64,000 bases of DNA from Chelydra serpentina (GCA_037349315.1 JBAIAC010000001.1:5870001-5934000), one strand, 5' to 3'. Shown: positions 22,259 through 35,665, numbered from the stretch's first letter. Notes: generated by a model from the letters alone, not told the origin. Made by a program: numbers and translations.

Positions 22259-23052
22259 TGTCATAAATGAAGGGAAGGGGGAGAGGGTCTGATGCAGTGC
22301 TATAAAATCCTCTTACCAGTAAAGGGTTAAGAAATACAGGTAGCCAGACTGACACCTGACCTGGCTGGCATCTGACCAATAAGGGGGCAAGATACTTTCA
22401 AATCTTAGGAGGGGGGAAGGTTTTTGTGTGTGTCTTTGTCTGAGTCAGAGTGATCTTGGAAGACAGAAGGAACCTACAGAAAATCAAACCTCCCTTTTCT
22501 AAAGTAAGTTTAGATAGCATAGCGAGTAGATTTCTGTTTAATTTTGCTTGGTACATTCGCTGTGGGAGAGGGAAGGGTTATTCCTGTTTTCTGTAACTTT
22601 AAGGTTTTGTCCAGAGCGGGGAATCTCTCTGAGTGCCCTGTAAGATAGTTACCATCTGGATTTTACAGAGATGATTTTACCTTCTTTGTTTTTAATAAAA
22701 TCCTTCTTTTAAGAAGCTGGCTGTTTTCTATGGTTTTTAAAAACCCAGGGGGTGGGTTTTTAGATCACTGTGTAACCAATTGGTTAGGAGATTATCCCCA
22801 AGCTTCCCAGGACAGGGGGGTACGGGCCTGAGAGGATATTTGGGGGGGGGGGAAGGGACTTCAAGTGGTCCCCTTTCCTGGATTCCTGTTTAGAACACTT
22901 GATGGTGGCAGTGGAAGAAGCATTTCTCAGGGTGCAGGGAATTTTGTACCTTGGGGGTTTTAACCTAAGCTGGTAAAAATAAGCTTAGGGGCTCTTAATG
23001 CGGGTCCCCACGTCTTTACCCTAGAGTTTAGAGTGGGGAGGGAACCCTGACA
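22259..23052 (+). mobile_element. Solo LTR with CCCCC flanks
   Basis: The sequence starts TGTCATAAATGAAGGG and ends GGGAACCCTGACA, with CCCCC on both sides (22254-22258 and 23053-23057). The match is perfect, but weak evidence because it is a homopolymer. A plus-strand AATAAA lies at 22694-22699, which suggests plus orientation. No internal region or second LTR is present. Confidence 0.72.
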
Positions 23053-25090
23053 CCCCCTGAACCAAAGATATTCCCTGGGCGAGGTCATTGTGGTCCTCTT
23101 GCACCTGTGTAGAGAGTGTAAAGTGGTCACAGACCAGGGCTGAATGGCCATCTTTGCTGTTCAGAGCCAGCACGTCCAGTCAGGGGCAAACTTCAGTTAT
23201 ATAAGATCTTGTATATAATATGTGTAGGCACCAGAAACCCAACTATCCTTCTCCTCTGTACACAGGCACAGTTCCCCTCCCCCTCATGTAACCATGCCAC
23301 CTCTGCCTGTGGCAAGAGGCACTGCCTGTGACACACCCACTGTGAGTATGGTGACTCCTTTCTCTTCACCTGTTTGAGGTTCTGCAGCCTCTGGTGATTC
23401 ATCTATAAGGGAAGGTGGGAGGTGAACTGAAATGAAACTTTCTAAAGGAGGGAGTAGGGAGGATAATTTGCATATTTGTTCCCTGGTACAGCTTGGTGGC
23501 ATCAAAGCCAGATAGCGGCGCAGGCCAGGATGTGGGGATGGGGGTCTGGCTGGTGAATTGTGGGGGTGGGAAGCATTTCTGTGTAGTGCAGAACTACTAG
23601 AAGAGAGAGGTCATAGTTCTAAAGTTTGACATGCTTTCTGAAAAGATACCACAGCGTGTCAAGCATTTATGAGGGACCAAGTGGACAGATATGGCAGCAG
23701 GTACAATGACAGCATCACCAACAGGCACAATAGCAGATATTATTAACAACAGAGATGATACATTTGACAACAGCACAACCGCTAACAAGGTAAAACTCAA
23801 TAAATGTTCTGTGGAGATATATCTAACATTATACACAGGGTATTGTAAGGTCATCTATTCGGTTGAAAGGTTTTTATTTTGCATTTTAGAGAAGTGTGAA
23901 GATTTGGATGCATTTGAACATGGCAAAGAAAGTTTAACAGTTGTACTTGTATCTTAGCCTAATTGCGAGAGTTTGAGATCATCCCAGAAGTACAGTGTCT
24001 CACTAAGACCATGTTCTGATTCCTTTATCAATTACTTTGCAGCAGCTGGTTACAATTTGCCCTAGAGAAAGATCATGGCTACTGAAATCAACATTAATGG
24101 ATTAGATATAAATCCAAACTCAACCAGTAGAGCCAGCAATGAACAGATTTCTCTTCTTAACACGACCAATACTAGCCCCTGAATTGTTAAAGTGACCTTC
24201 TGTAAAGTCGGAACCATACAACATAAATTATTATTCCTTATTATGGGCAGTTTATAAATGTTGGATAACTCCAGCTGCATTTAGAGGGCTGGAGCTATCC
24301 CTGTATAAAGAAATATGCAGCACAAACTGTGCAAAAATAGCATTGGGTGAACCTCAAAGTGTGGGTAAGTATACAAAACATATTCACAAGTTTTGAGGTT
24401 GTCACCCATTTCCTTTGGCCCAGAGGCAGCCTTCAGGCTCCCCACAAACTTGCTCCATCACTTATCCCTCCAGCTCCAGCATAATAGAGGGTGCTTCAGG
24501 AGAAAGGCCACATTTAACAGCTGTACTACAGGGATGAAATGAATCGCTCCATTTGAATCTCTGGAAAGATGAACAGCACATGCCACCCACCTTCAGAAGT
24601 GCTGATTTTGACTGACAGCCCAAGATTCTACCTGGGAATGTGACCTTCAAGCTGTTTTGCTGGTATTCTGAAAGTGGCACTAGATCTGTGTAAGCTTTGC
24701 TGCTGCTTCTATTCATTCTTGTATTCAATAAGAAGAACGAAGTGCATGATAGATATAAAAATAGACCAAAAAAGGATATCCTGAGTCCGAGCACTTATTT
24801 AATTAATCTATCAGTCCTGGCCACTCAGAAGTGGAGATTAAACATAACCTCAGAAGGTTACAAGATAATATTGAAATAAAATATTAGAACCGTATGCATG
24901 CTGAAGTACAGGCCAGACAGATCCATGCTATACCTTGCTCTAGTGCCTTGTTTCCAGTCTCATTTTCATGAGCTCTCACATTCACTAACTACTCGTCCTA
25001 CTGATCCTCGGTGAACTAGGTTTTGTGGAGGTAGACAATAAGGCAGATGTTGAGAAAGATAAAGAACCAAATCCGCTCATGTTTATGAGA
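23053..25090. other. No recognisable feature
   Basis: About 2 kb of unassigned DNA. Short open frames lack recognisable domains. No splice-bounded exon could be argued. Confidence 0.45.
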
Positions 25091-25158
25091 TTTGTAGCAC
25101 ACACACAGGTATTTGTGTGTTTACAAATCTTTGTAGCACACACACAGGTATTTGTGTG
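25091..25158. repeat. 39-bp spaced tandem duplication
   Basis: A 29-base block beginning TTTGTAGCACACACACAGG is present at 25091-25119 and again, identical, at 25130-25158. Confidence 0.9.
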
Positions 25159-25179
25159 AGATCTTTTTGAATCTCTCTC

Positions 25180-25650
25180 TCAGTTCTCACATCCATGTTA
25201 CATCCTTCTGCGTAACATCTCTAAGATGCAGCCTTTTTAAATCCCTCCACACAGCTAAAACTCTCATCCAGGCTTTCATCTTGCATGTCAGTTACTGCAA
25301 CATCCTTTTCTCTGGCCTTGACAAATGCAATCTTGCACTGTTCATGTCCTTTTAGAATGTACTTCAAGGATCATTTTCCTAACCGTAGCCATTTCATCCC
25401 TCTCTCCACATTCCTCCACTGACTCCCTTTTCTCTATTACTTCAAACATAAGATGCTGGTCTTCACTTTCAAGGCTCTTCTATCTGGACGTCCACTCCTG
25501 CCTCCAATCAGCCAATGATGCCAACCTCTTTGAAACATCTTTCAGACAAGTACCTTTGTGCTTTCTCCCAACCTGCCCCTCACATTTGGAGGAGCTCCCT
25601 ATAGACATCCACAAAACTAACTCATAGTCCTTCTTCAAAACACTCCTTAA
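25180..25650 (+). mobile_element. L2-like LINE remnant
   Basis: Plus-strand peptides such as QAFILHVSYCNILFSGL recall the C-terminal ORF2 motif of L2 LINEs (xxxSRLDYCNxLLxGL). Pyrimidine-rich surroundings and several frame breaks fit an old copy. Confidence 0.55.
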
Positions 25651-25784
25651 AGCTCTCCTTTGGTGTGATGTCTATAAAAAACGTAATGACCAGGCTACTG
25701 GTGCGCTGAGACCACTGCCCATCATACTGACAAATATTGTCATATTGTTTACTTATATTCCCCCATCTGTTTGTATCCATCTTC

Positions 25785-25920
25785 TGCCAGAAGCTGGGAC
25801 TGGAAGACAGGAGATGGCTCACTCAATAATTGCCCTGTTCTGTTCATTCCCTCTGAATCACCTGGCACTGGCCATTGTCAGAAGACAGGATACTGGGCTA
25901 GATGGATCATTGGTCAAGAT
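25785..25920 (+). mobile_element. CR1 3' end of an older subfamily
   Basis: AGCTGGGACTGGAAGACAGG, then TTCTGTTCATTCCCTCTGAA, CACTGGCCATTGTCAGAAGA and ACTGGGCTAGATGGATCATT match an older CR1 3' UTR as I know it in sauropsids. The terminal octamers are absent. Confidence 0.55.
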
Positions 25921-26580
25921 TGTGAGCTCTTTTTGTTCCATGTTTACACAGCGCATAACACAATAGGGTTCTCATCCATGACTGGGGCTTCTAGTTGTGA
26001 TGGTAATACAATCATAAACAAATCATACTAACTCACTACTGGAGTTCATTCTTTGCCATCAACGTTCCCCATGCCTATGAGCCATTTGGCTGTTGTGATT
26101 AAGGCATTTAATTTTCATAGCCAATGGTACCCAAGCAAGTGGTGTGGCCAGCATCAAGTCCAATCGCCTTTGACTGCTGTAACCCAATGGATCAGGTACC
26201 CATTTTGCACTTGGGTGTACTACAGATGGTCCTTCAGCATGAGATCAAGCAAAACACAAACCCACAGCTTTTGGGATTGTAGTTGAGCACCTTAACCACT
26301 CAGCACCTCACAAAGGATCAGAAGTGGACACTGCCATCAGCCTGGTCAAAAACACATCAGCAACGATCACCAGTGGGGTCCAGCATAAAAACCCCAGTAG
26401 AGTCCTTCATGTGGGAAAGGAGGGATATTAAGCCCAAAAATGTTTTTTGCCAGTTTGTTAGATAATTCCCTAAATTCAGAGGAAGAAAAACTAAATGTTT
26501 TCACTGTCCTGCCTCTGAACTCTCCTCTGTTTAAAGGTCTGCAAACTCAAAAATTGGTTCACTTTCACCTCTTTTATATA
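25921..26580. other. No recognisable feature
   Basis: No gene or repeat family recognised. Confidence 0.45.
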
Positions 26581-26705
26581 TTATTTGTTGTGGTAGCACC
26601 TAGGGGGCCTAGTCATGAACCAGTGGCCTCATAGTTCTAGTCACTGTACAAACACAGAATGAAAAGACAGACCCTGCCCCAAGGAGCTTAGTGTACACTG
26701 TGCTG
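26581..26705 (+). repeat. Interspersed repeat, MIR-associated type
   Basis: TGTGGTAGCACCTAGGGGGC and CACTGTACAAACACAGAATG, then ACCCTGCCCCAAGGAGCTTA, follow a common reptile interspersed repeat that I cannot name with certainty. A related stretch starts near 31405. Confidence 0.5.
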
Positions 26706-27687
26706 GCAGTGAGGTTGCAATTGGATCAGTCCTTAATGGAGTTGCAGTGTTTTCCAAAATCAACTCTTAAAATAGTCTTTGTCAAAAAAAAAAGAAGAAG
26801 AAAAGGTCTGTGCTAGGATGAAGAAGAACATTTTGCATACCATCTGCATAGTACTAATTATACATACTGTTATTTGTCAGTATAAGTTATTTCAGAATGA
26901 TATCTGTAAGCCATCTGTCAGCAACCTTATTCACATTCCTTAGATCATCAGCAAGAAAACTTATTTTTTTTCTTTAGGTAACTATCTACAATATGCAAGA
27001 GTGTTTAAATAGGAACAACTTTCTAAAAATGGCTTCTACCCATACAGCACAGCCAAGTGTACTCTGAATGAGTTATTCTGAATTATTTATATCTGTCACT
27101 TTGTAAACAATGTTTTTGATACTGCATATCAGGTATTAAACAAAAATTCCATAGGTGTCATATGCCACTTTTTTCTGCACCTTGTGTGTGATCTTTGGGC
27201 AGAAACAGAAAAGAATCAATGTGTTAAAATGAAGTTATCTTTTACAAATCAATTATGCAAACAATTTATTTTATGTTCTCCAAGCCCCAAACTTTGCATT
27301 TTATACAAAAGAGGGGAAGTTTAATTTTTTTTAAATGTAGGTGCACAAACTATTCCTGCTAGTGGAAGTAGTAATGTGAAGGCTATTTCCTCCCTTTAAA
27401 TAACTGAGCAATTATACAAATGAATTTTCATTTCATTGCACAACAGGACTCCTTTCCGGTATAGGACACACAGACACATATATAAAGCAGGTGGCAGGGG
27501 AATGATAAGGAAAAGATCTTTTCCAAATAAACAAAAACAAATCACGGATTCAAAAAGTCATTTGCACTGTATATTAAATGGATACAATATGTTCAAGCTA
27601 CCACCACAAATTGTGATTCATGTGACAAGCAGGGTCTTGAACTAGATGAGAATAAAGACATCTCCTGAATGTATGCAAGATCAGCTT
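26706..27687. other. No recognisable feature
   Basis: AT-rich unassigned sequence. Confidence 0.45.
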
Positions 27688-27760
27688 ACAGTGAAGCTAC
27701 TGGATAGGACTTGGAAGATCTGGGTTCAATTCTTGACTGTGGTACAGACTCTATGTATGA
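27688..27760 (+). mobile_element. MIR-like SINE fragment
   Basis: GGAAGATCTGGGTTCAATTC is the B-box region of a MIR/CORE SINE; only about 70 bases are recognisable. Confidence 0.5.
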
Positions 27761-27789
27761 CATTGCATCGGTGCCAGATTTGTATAATT

Positions 27790-28140
27790 TTTGGTGGTGT
27801 CCAAGCAGAGACGTCCCATCCATAGGTTGGGCCAGGGCAACCGCCCCAGGCCCCGCACTTTTGGGGGCCCTGCGCTTCAGGGAGACACAGGGTCCAGGGT
27901 GGCCTGGATGGTTAGTGAGGGGCCTGACGCCAGCAACGGTAAGCAACCGGCCCTAGCCCACCCCACTCTGCCCCAACTCTTTTCCCCCCCCTCTTCCCCC
28001 AAGCCCCCGCCCCTGAACAACGCCAGGAGCCAGCAGGGCAGAGTGGGCTGGGGCAAGGTCACTTGCTAACCACTAACCCCCCAGGCCGCCTGGACCCCGC
28101 ATCCCCCTAAAGTGCAGGGCAGGGGTAAGCACCACCATGT
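27790..28140. repeat. GC-rich repeat of unknown class
   Basis: An isolated GC-rich block in AT-rich surroundings, containing GGCAACCGCCCCAGGCCCCG and partly inverted GGGGCC motifs. Probably a non-autonomous element fragment, but no termini were found. Confidence 0.4.
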
Positions 28141-28499
28141 TGCACGACGGACACTTAACAAAATTACCGGATTTAATGACAGACATTGTGGGGGTATTAT
28201 GTCATTCGGTCATTCAATACGTAAAATAGCACACAATTTTCCACACTGAAAAAAGCCAGTAACCACAATAGTAATAAATTCAACTCATATAATTGATGAA
28301 AAATGTGTGTATACTGTATATGAGATTATTACATGAGAAATGAAAATGAGCTTGCTTTGGGATTTTACAAGGCACTTATATCATTTAAACACATTTGGTA
28401 TCCTGAGTAATGACAACACTTCTTGCAAATCACATAAATAGGGAACCCATGGTCCCCTTCCCTCACCACATTTCTGGGATTTTTCCCTTGGTTTGGTTT

Positions 28500-28775
28500 A
28501 CATCAGTCTCTCCTCACAGTAGGCATACCCTAGCCGAGGCCTCGCTGCAACAATGTGCTAAAAATAGCAATGTGAGCACTATGGCTTGTGCAGAAGCTCA
28601 GGCTCTCAAGCCCACCAGACCCCCTAAATCTGAGCTCAGGTGTCTAGCCCAACTCTTCACCAGAGCTGCAACGTCCACTCTGCTATTTTTGGTACACCAG
28701 CTGAAATGAAGCTAGCCCAAGTCTGTTTACACAGGCTGGGAGGCTCACTCCCAGCTGCAGTGTAGACATACATGG
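28500..28775 (+). mobile_element. MITE-like element ending in GTGTAGACATAC
   Basis: It contains GCTAAAAATAGCAATGTGAG and a near-inverse CTCTGCTATTTTTGG, and ends GCAGTGTAGACATAC. It resembles the fragment at 15229-15416 and the TIR style of the Harbinger-like MITEs. The left limit is approximate. Confidence 0.5.
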
Positions 28776-29954
28776 GGCTCTGCTCTGGCATAGAGGGTAT
28801 GAAGAATAAGTGACAGCTTATTTCATTATTACAGTTTGGTTCAAACATTTATTACAAGGTGGCCAGGCACAGGCTGTCAGAGCTGCGGGTGATAAATCAA
28901 ACTTTCGAGGGGTGTCGTGGATCCAAAAAGAGGAAGACTAAAACCAAATGAAGGAAAAATAAATGCTGCCTTTAAAAAGGACACCAAACTTGGCAGAGTT
29001 CCTAGTCACATATTGATCTAAGAGGCTTTTCTCCCTTTCCCTTAGGCATCAGGTCAGGGAGGAGCTGCTTAACCCAGTAGATAAAGGATTTGCATCAGTG
29101 CCTTGAATCAGAGCAACTAAATATATAGTCAGATAAACAGTGTCTCTTAGGCTCAGGTCAGGTTAGTGACCTGTAGCTACATCTGTAGCGGCCAGCATGG
29201 TTTCTGGTCCCCCTCCTTCCTTGCTCAGTTTCCTTTTCCTGTTTATATAGCCCAGCCTAACAGGCTGATAGAATGCCCCATGATTGTACCTAAGCTGCCT
29301 TGGCTGTAAGTTGAAGACTGTCCCTTAAAGGGGTAGTACACCACATAGGGGTTGTATTTTAAACACATGGTCACCAACAGGACTGTAAAATGGAACTGTA
29401 CTCAAGGAACGAGTGTTCCTAGTCACCATTACAATTGACATGTGCTAAGGAATGTGTGTTGAAACATTAAAAATTGTCATGTAGACAAGTCCACAGATAC
29501 TAAGGTGATGAGTACCAAAACCAACCCTAAAATAGATTAGATTGCTAAGCAGCCACCCAAACCAACGTGAGGGGTTATATGGTGCTAGAGTGAGACATTA
29601 GAAAATGAGGGCTTCCCTGAGAAAGTCAGGAAAGTACACCTGGTATTTCAAAACTTTTAGAAGATTTAAAATATTTCCAGGGGGAGAAAAAGCTTATACA
29701 ATAAGAATAATAAGTGCCCAGCTGGTATTTATCTGGAATTCTGAATTTGACATCATCCCATGCCAAACACGCCTCCTAGGAACATGGAAACAAAGAGTAT
29801 ATAAAAATATTCAAGAGCCCAGAATCAACCCAACAAAAAATAGAAATCCCAGCATAAAACCAAGGAAGAGGGTTGTTATCCTGTACATAGGAACACAGGA
29901 CTTTATCACATGGAATTAGGGTGGTGGAGATAAGTTCTAACAAGATCAATATAT
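28776..29954. other. No recognisable feature
   Basis: Unassigned sequence. Weakly LTR-like wording near 29185-29340 could not be bounded. Confidence 0.4.
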
Positions 29955-30253
29955 TGAGACTATGTCTTTGCTGACAAAAAAGGTGTGTTTTTTACAGTAA
30001 GATAGCCAACTCACATTTGTTATCTCATTGTAAAATCCTAGTGGAAACAAGGCTGTGTAGTTATTACCCTCAATGTAGCTAGACATCGTCAACTGTGGGC
30101 GGTGGTGGGGGTATAAAGTTGACCTTACTTCGCTACATTGACGTAAGAAGTACCAGTCCTTATCCCTGCTAGGGTTTTACAGAGAGATGGCTGTCTTGAA
30201 TTAGTTATCTTGCTGTAAAACTTCCCTTTTGTGGTAGTGGAGGCATAGTCTCA
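29955..30253. mobile_element. Foldback (hairpin) MITE
   Basis: The two ends, TGAGACTATG and CATAGTCTCA, are perfect 10-bp inverted repeats. Pairing continues imperfectly for about 85 bases on each side (for example TTACAGTAAGATAGC against GATAGC-like complements). An inner pair, CAATGTAGCTAGACATCGTC against the complement of 30117-30145, extends the fold. No coding capacity; target duplication not clear. Confidence 0.7.
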
Positions 30254-31404
30254 GCATAGAGACAGATTGTGTAATGTACACACAAGCCCACACTTGGAGA
30301 TACACAGAGCTGCACTGATGCTGTGGGAGGGATTGTGCCTGGCACAAAGGAAGATTGTGCATGCTGCCTAATGGCTCAACGTGCTCTCCTCTACACATCT
30401 GTCCAGCTAGCACGATAGGGGATGGGGCCATGCCTGGTCTTGTTCTGGAGGTGCATGGAGGGAGTAGCTGCCAGGCTTCCAGGAGTGCAGGAGTGGGGCT
30501 GGGAGAGGAGTGTTGGGGTGGGAGATAAGAGTGGGAGGGGGCAAAGAGAGAATGTTCCCTTCTTCCCCACCACACCCACTCAAAGGGCAAGGCAGAATCT
30601 AGCTCATATTTGCCAGGTGCTGTTTCCTCTTTGGCTAGGAGTAAACATTTTAATTAAAGGGGAAAACACCAATAGGCCGATGCCCCTTTCTCTCTGCAAG
30701 TACTTGCAGAGTTTGTCACAGGCTAAGGAGGAAATTTCTCTCTGGGGAAATCTTTTGGGGGACCCCCTTGTTCAAATATTAGCTGCATATCCTTGCCACC
30801 TCCCCATCCCTGCCCCTCGTTCAGCCAGAGGCTCGTATAGAGGCTCACATGCCCTGTAAATGTTCCTGGTTAGAAGGAGATGTCATTCTAACACAGTGGC
30901 CTTGTTTCCGAGCAAGTTCCCTCTCAGCCATTCTACTGACACTGCATCTTGCCTGTTTGAACTTCCGAGAACCTGTTCACCCCAACCCCCACTTCTCATC
31001 CCCAGCTTACTCTACATCACAAGCATATTAAGAATGAAGCTGAATTAAAAATGCACTAAATCTTGAGATTCAAAGGAGGTTTGTTTGATGGTGATACATT
31101 CAACACACTAGCCCCCAATGTTTGTATCCAGACAAACCAAGGTCTCTTTCTCTTTCTATAAGCCTTACAGGGATAATTATGATATACTGCACTATAAAAA
31201 TTAAGTACCTCTGGAGAGTCTCTTCTGCACTGTTTATTCAACAAGCATAAGTGCCTTCTTTCCCACATCATTTCATTTTTTTAAATAAGCACATTTTAAT
31301 GCCTAATATGAAAATATACTCTAACTATGTTTTAATTTCCACATGCCCCACTTAGAATAGCAAAGTACTGAAGTGGCAGGGAACTCTACCCTAGCATTGT
31401 ACCC
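30254..31404. other. No recognisable feature
   Basis: Unassigned DNA with a few short open frames lacking domains. Confidence 0.45.
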
Positions 31405-32300
31405 TAGAATAAACACTGTATATACAATCGCTTCTACAGCGTCCCGAAAGTGTGTTGGGTTCTTTACAGTGCAAACAAAAACCCATGGTCCTTGCTCCCA
31501 AAACCTTACCATCTAGTTTTAGGTGAGATGCAATTAGAGGGGGTAAGAAGCAGTAGGAAATGGATGGAGAAGGCGGGACAACGTGTGCAGCAAGGCCATT
31601 CAGTTTCTCAGTTTAGGCATGCACACGTTTTGGTTGTTCAGTAAGTAGCTTGGGTTTCGTTACTGTTGACTCAGTTCTGGTTGCCGTTGTGCAAGTCTTA
31701 AGGAGGGGTGTAAATGAGAAGAGGAGAGCGCTGTGGCTTGTCAAGCCAAATTTACAAAGGCATTATATACCTAGAGGATAAGAGAAAAGGCACAGAGATG
31801 GTTGTGGATGAGGTGGAAAAACTGGGCAAGAAATTAGTGTCCTTGGCAGTGTAGAAGAGTGAGTGGTAGAGAAATTAACTCAGAAGCAAATAGACTGGAG
31901 ATGCCGGCAGGCCTGGAGTTATCGAGGGCTATTAAGCCAAGGATGAGAATTTAAACTTTATGGTCAGATCAATGGGTGAGGAAGACAATTTTAGCTGCCT
32001 CAATTTGGAAAGGAACAATGTGGGTAATCAGGAAAGCCAGAGGAAGGGAAGTTACAATAATTAAAATGGGAGATATTTACGACACAGACTTGCAGTCAAT
32101 AAAGAGAGGAAGGGTTGGCTCTTCAAAAGACTGTGAAGGAACAAACAGCAAGGCTTGGGCATGCCCTAAATGTGTAGGGAGAAGGAAAGAGAGGAGTCTA
32201 ATATCACCCTCATATTATGAGCCAGTGTGACGCAGAGGGTGATGGAGTTATCTACTCTAACACAGAATGGAGGCAGTGGAGATGGTGTAGGAGGAAAAAT
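31405..32300 (+). repeat. Unclassified old interspersed repeat
   Basis: The start (CATGGTCCTTGCTCCCAAAA) relates to the block at 26581-26705. The purine-rich continuation has the diffuse look of an old repeat (for example GGAAGTTACAATAATTAAAATG). No protein or terminal structure. Confidence 0.35.
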
Positions 32301-33394
32301 ACTTAGTTTAGTTTGGCTCATGTAAAGAATAAATAATCAATGAGATTTCTAAGCAGACATGTTGGAGATTGGAGGGAGACCACTGAAATGCTAGGCAGGT
32401 CCCACTCCTTTAAGTGAGAGGTTCCAAGGTGAAAGAGGGCAGCTTCTTACAACAGCTCCATCATCTACTTACTGGAAATCGGTGTGTGGGTAGTGGCATG
32501 CAAGCAGTCTGGACTACACTGTATATACACAATATATTGTGCAAAGAAGCTATTCCTTTAGTGGTCTATGGGGCATTGATATTCTTACTCCATTACTGCA
32601 AATAAGTATGTAATCATCAAGTTGTTTGCTTTTGTTATAAAACCCAATCACAACTTAAAGCTGCCTATGTGTTGGAGGAAGGAGATGATTAATGATGAAA
32701 CCTTTAACACACAAATTGAATGCACCACCATAAATCCATTGCTGCCCCCCTCGTTAAGTGCTGGTCTGGTGTACATGCCAATTTACTTCCTTTGCAAAAT
32801 GTATCTATATTAAGCAGTTTAGGCACTGAAACAAAAACTGTAGCTGGCTTTTAAGAAAACCGGAAGCTTGCTTCTCCCCCACAGTATAGAGTAGAAAGTT
32901 TCTACTAAATTCTCCATGCCAAATGAGCAGTTGTCAGTAGCCATATAATGGAGTTCTAACCTTGTACTAAAATATGTAGGATTAGCAATTTTAATAACAT
33001 GAATGAATTCAGAAAAATGTTTAACTGAGTTATATTGCTGTAGTGATTTGAATACTTGTTAAAAAAAACTGTGCAAACAGTTAATGCAGCAAATCTAGCC
33101 CCTTTTCCTCTTTGTAAATGGTTGTGGACAGACTGATTTTTGCTAATTTAATATTAAAAGGGTCCTGTGGATGGTTTACACAAAATGTCAGTGAATTGAT
33201 TGCTTACAAATTGTTATAAATTACTTCCACATCCACTTAAAATGGATTTTATTTAGTCACTAAGGCCCTATCTTGCAATTGGATCAGTTTTGGAGGGGGA
33301 TTTGTACACTTGCATGAGTTCCATTAACTTCCTTGGGTCTCTCCATGTGTGCAGGGACACACTTAATGCATGTGAGAGCAGGATCACTGCCTAA
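32301..33394. other. No recognisable feature
   Basis: AT-rich unassigned DNA. Confidence 0.45.
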
Positions 33395-33686
33395 GGCTAC
33401 ATCCACACTACCCGCCCGATTCGGCGGGTGGCGATCGATGTTCTGGGATCGATTTATCGCGTCTCGTCTAGACGTGATAAATCAATCCCAGAGCCACTCC
33501 TCATCGACTCCGGAACTCCAGCTCCGCGCAAGGAGTAAGTGGAGTCAACGGGGGAGCCTGCCTGCTGCGGTGCGGACCAGCGGTAAGTACTTTTGAAATC
33601 TAAGATATTCGACTTCAGCTACGTTATTCACGTAGCTGAAGTTGCATATCTTAGATCGATCCCGCACCCCTAGTGTGGACCAGCCC
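33395..33686 (+). mobile_element. Harbinger-like MITE, copy 3
   Basis: It begins GGCTACATCCACACTA and ends TAGTGTGGACCAGCC. Flanks are TAA (33392-33394) and CAA (33687-33689), a 3-bp duplication with one mismatch. The internal hairpin GACTTCAGCTACG / CGTAGCTGAAGT is conserved with the copy at 11066. Confidence 0.75.
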
Positions 33687-33873
33687 CAAGACTGAAATTC
33701 ACCTGAGAGTCAAAGAGGTGCTTAACTGGTTCAAAATCTTTGGGCTGGCCTTTCTACACCAGGATGAATGTCACCATTAAATAATTTTCTTTATGTGATC
33801 AAATGAATCTAGGCCATGAGCCTGAAATTTGTTCCATACAATAATTCATACAAACAAAACATCGCTTCCATGT

Positions 33874-35003
33874 TGTGACATTCTGTACCTTGGGGGAGTG
33901 TATTGTAACCCCCATATTCTTCATTTTCATATAATCATGATCTCACAGATAAACCTGCCTTGTAAGGTATCAGGGGGAAAGTTATGATCTTCTGAAAGTC
34001 ATTTCTCTATCCATATATGCGTATCATTAATGCATATGTAGCTATGAGAACTGTGTTTTATGGTGGTCACTAAAGCATGCTGTAAGTTGGGGAATCAGCC
34101 AGATATTAGCTCCCCAGAGGCAACAGTATGGAAAGTAACCATCGCCCAGGCGGGGTGTCAAACAACCCATCAACAGCCATTGTCCAGCAAGGGAGCTGCA
34201 ATGCAATGACTCACCTGCATGAGGCCTCACCAGGGGAATTGCTCAACCCTGGCTTGAAGAGACTCAGCAATGCCACACAGACATGCCTGGACTTGTGTTC
34301 TACAAGCACATGGACTGAGAGTGTAAAACAGGCAGAGTGGACACATACTGGGCCCTTCTCCTGCCCCCACCTATGCTGCAAGCAACCAAGACACTGAGAA
34401 GATGACAAGATTAACACAGGAGACTGGCCCATTGTTTTAAGGAACAAACCTGTACAAAGGACTGCAATATCCAGTGGGGTGAGAAAAACTGCTTAATCTA
34501 GTTGCTGCCCAGTCTAAGAGGGTTGAGAGTTTAAACTGGGTGCTTATATATTTTATTTTATTTTGGTAACCACTCTGACTGGTTTTGCTTTGACTTATAA
34601 TCACTTAAAATCTACCTTTATAATTAATAAATCTGTTTGTTTATTCTACCTGAAGCAGTGCATTTGGTTTGAAGTGTGTCAGAGATTCTCCTTGGGATAA
34701 CAAGCTTGGTACATATCCATTTCTTTGTTAAATTGATGAACTTATATAAGCTTGCAGCGTCCAGTGGGCATAACTGGACACGGCAAGACTGAGGTTCCTA
34801 GGGTTGTGTCTGGGACCAGAGATATTGGCTAGTGTCATTCGCTTGCAACTAGCTGGGAGCAGCTTACATGCCAGAGGCTGTGTGTGAACAGCCCAGGAGT
34901 GGGGGTTCTCACAGCAGAGCAGGGTAAGGCTGGCTCCCAGAGTCAAGGATTGGAGAGGCCTAGCAGATCATTGGTCCAGATAACATCAGAGGGGAACGTC
35001 ACA
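33874..35003 (+). mobile_element. Solo LTR, perfect 5-bp target duplication
   Basis: A 1,130-bp LTR starting TGTGACATTCTGTACC and ending GGAACGTCACA, flanked by CATGT at 33869-33873 and CATGT at 35004-35008. AATAAA at 34626-34631 supports the plus orientation. It shares CTTGTAAGGTATCA with the LTR at 42235, so the two are related. No internal genes remain, which implies LTR-LTR recombination. Ty3/gypsy versus ERV is undecided. Confidence 0.88.
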
Positions 35004-35665
35004 CATGTATGTTCACAACTGGCAAATAAAAAGTGTGAAATGACTACTGCAGCATAATTTTATTTAAAAGTCACAAATATTTGTGAATAATTTTGTGCAT
35101 GATTCACCTAGGTCTGCTTGCTAACAGACACTGATCCAATGTCCATGGAGCTAAGTGCACATGTCCCATTGACTTAAATGGGTGCTGGACCATGCCCATT
35201 GTCTTTCTCAACTTTTAAAGAAAGCACACTTTTTGGATTTGTGAAAATTGCCAGCCTATTTAAAGCCTAGGGGTCCATTTGGCTTCGCCCACCAAAACAA
35301 TTAAAGGTTTGCCCCTCAGATAAGTGTGGGGCCACAGAACCAAGATATTATCCTGATAAAAAGAATGAACGGGGGAATGTGTGTTCAGATCACAGGGTCA
35401 AAACAATAGAGCCAGAGGGGAGCCAGAGACCCACGGACAATGCCCACTGCTTGAAAAAGAGTCCAAGGAGTCAGTGGATGCTGCTCAGAGGTTCTCAGAC
35501 AAGGGACTGGAAAAAGTCTCCATAGCTGCAGAGAATACCTCTATCAAGCTTCTCCCTTTGGAGAATGTAGGCCTTTATCTATCCACCTGTGTAATGGCAG
35601 TGCGAACTTCCCTCGCCCAACTCCATTAACATGCCTCAACCCTGACCTAAAGGGACCACCCTCAG

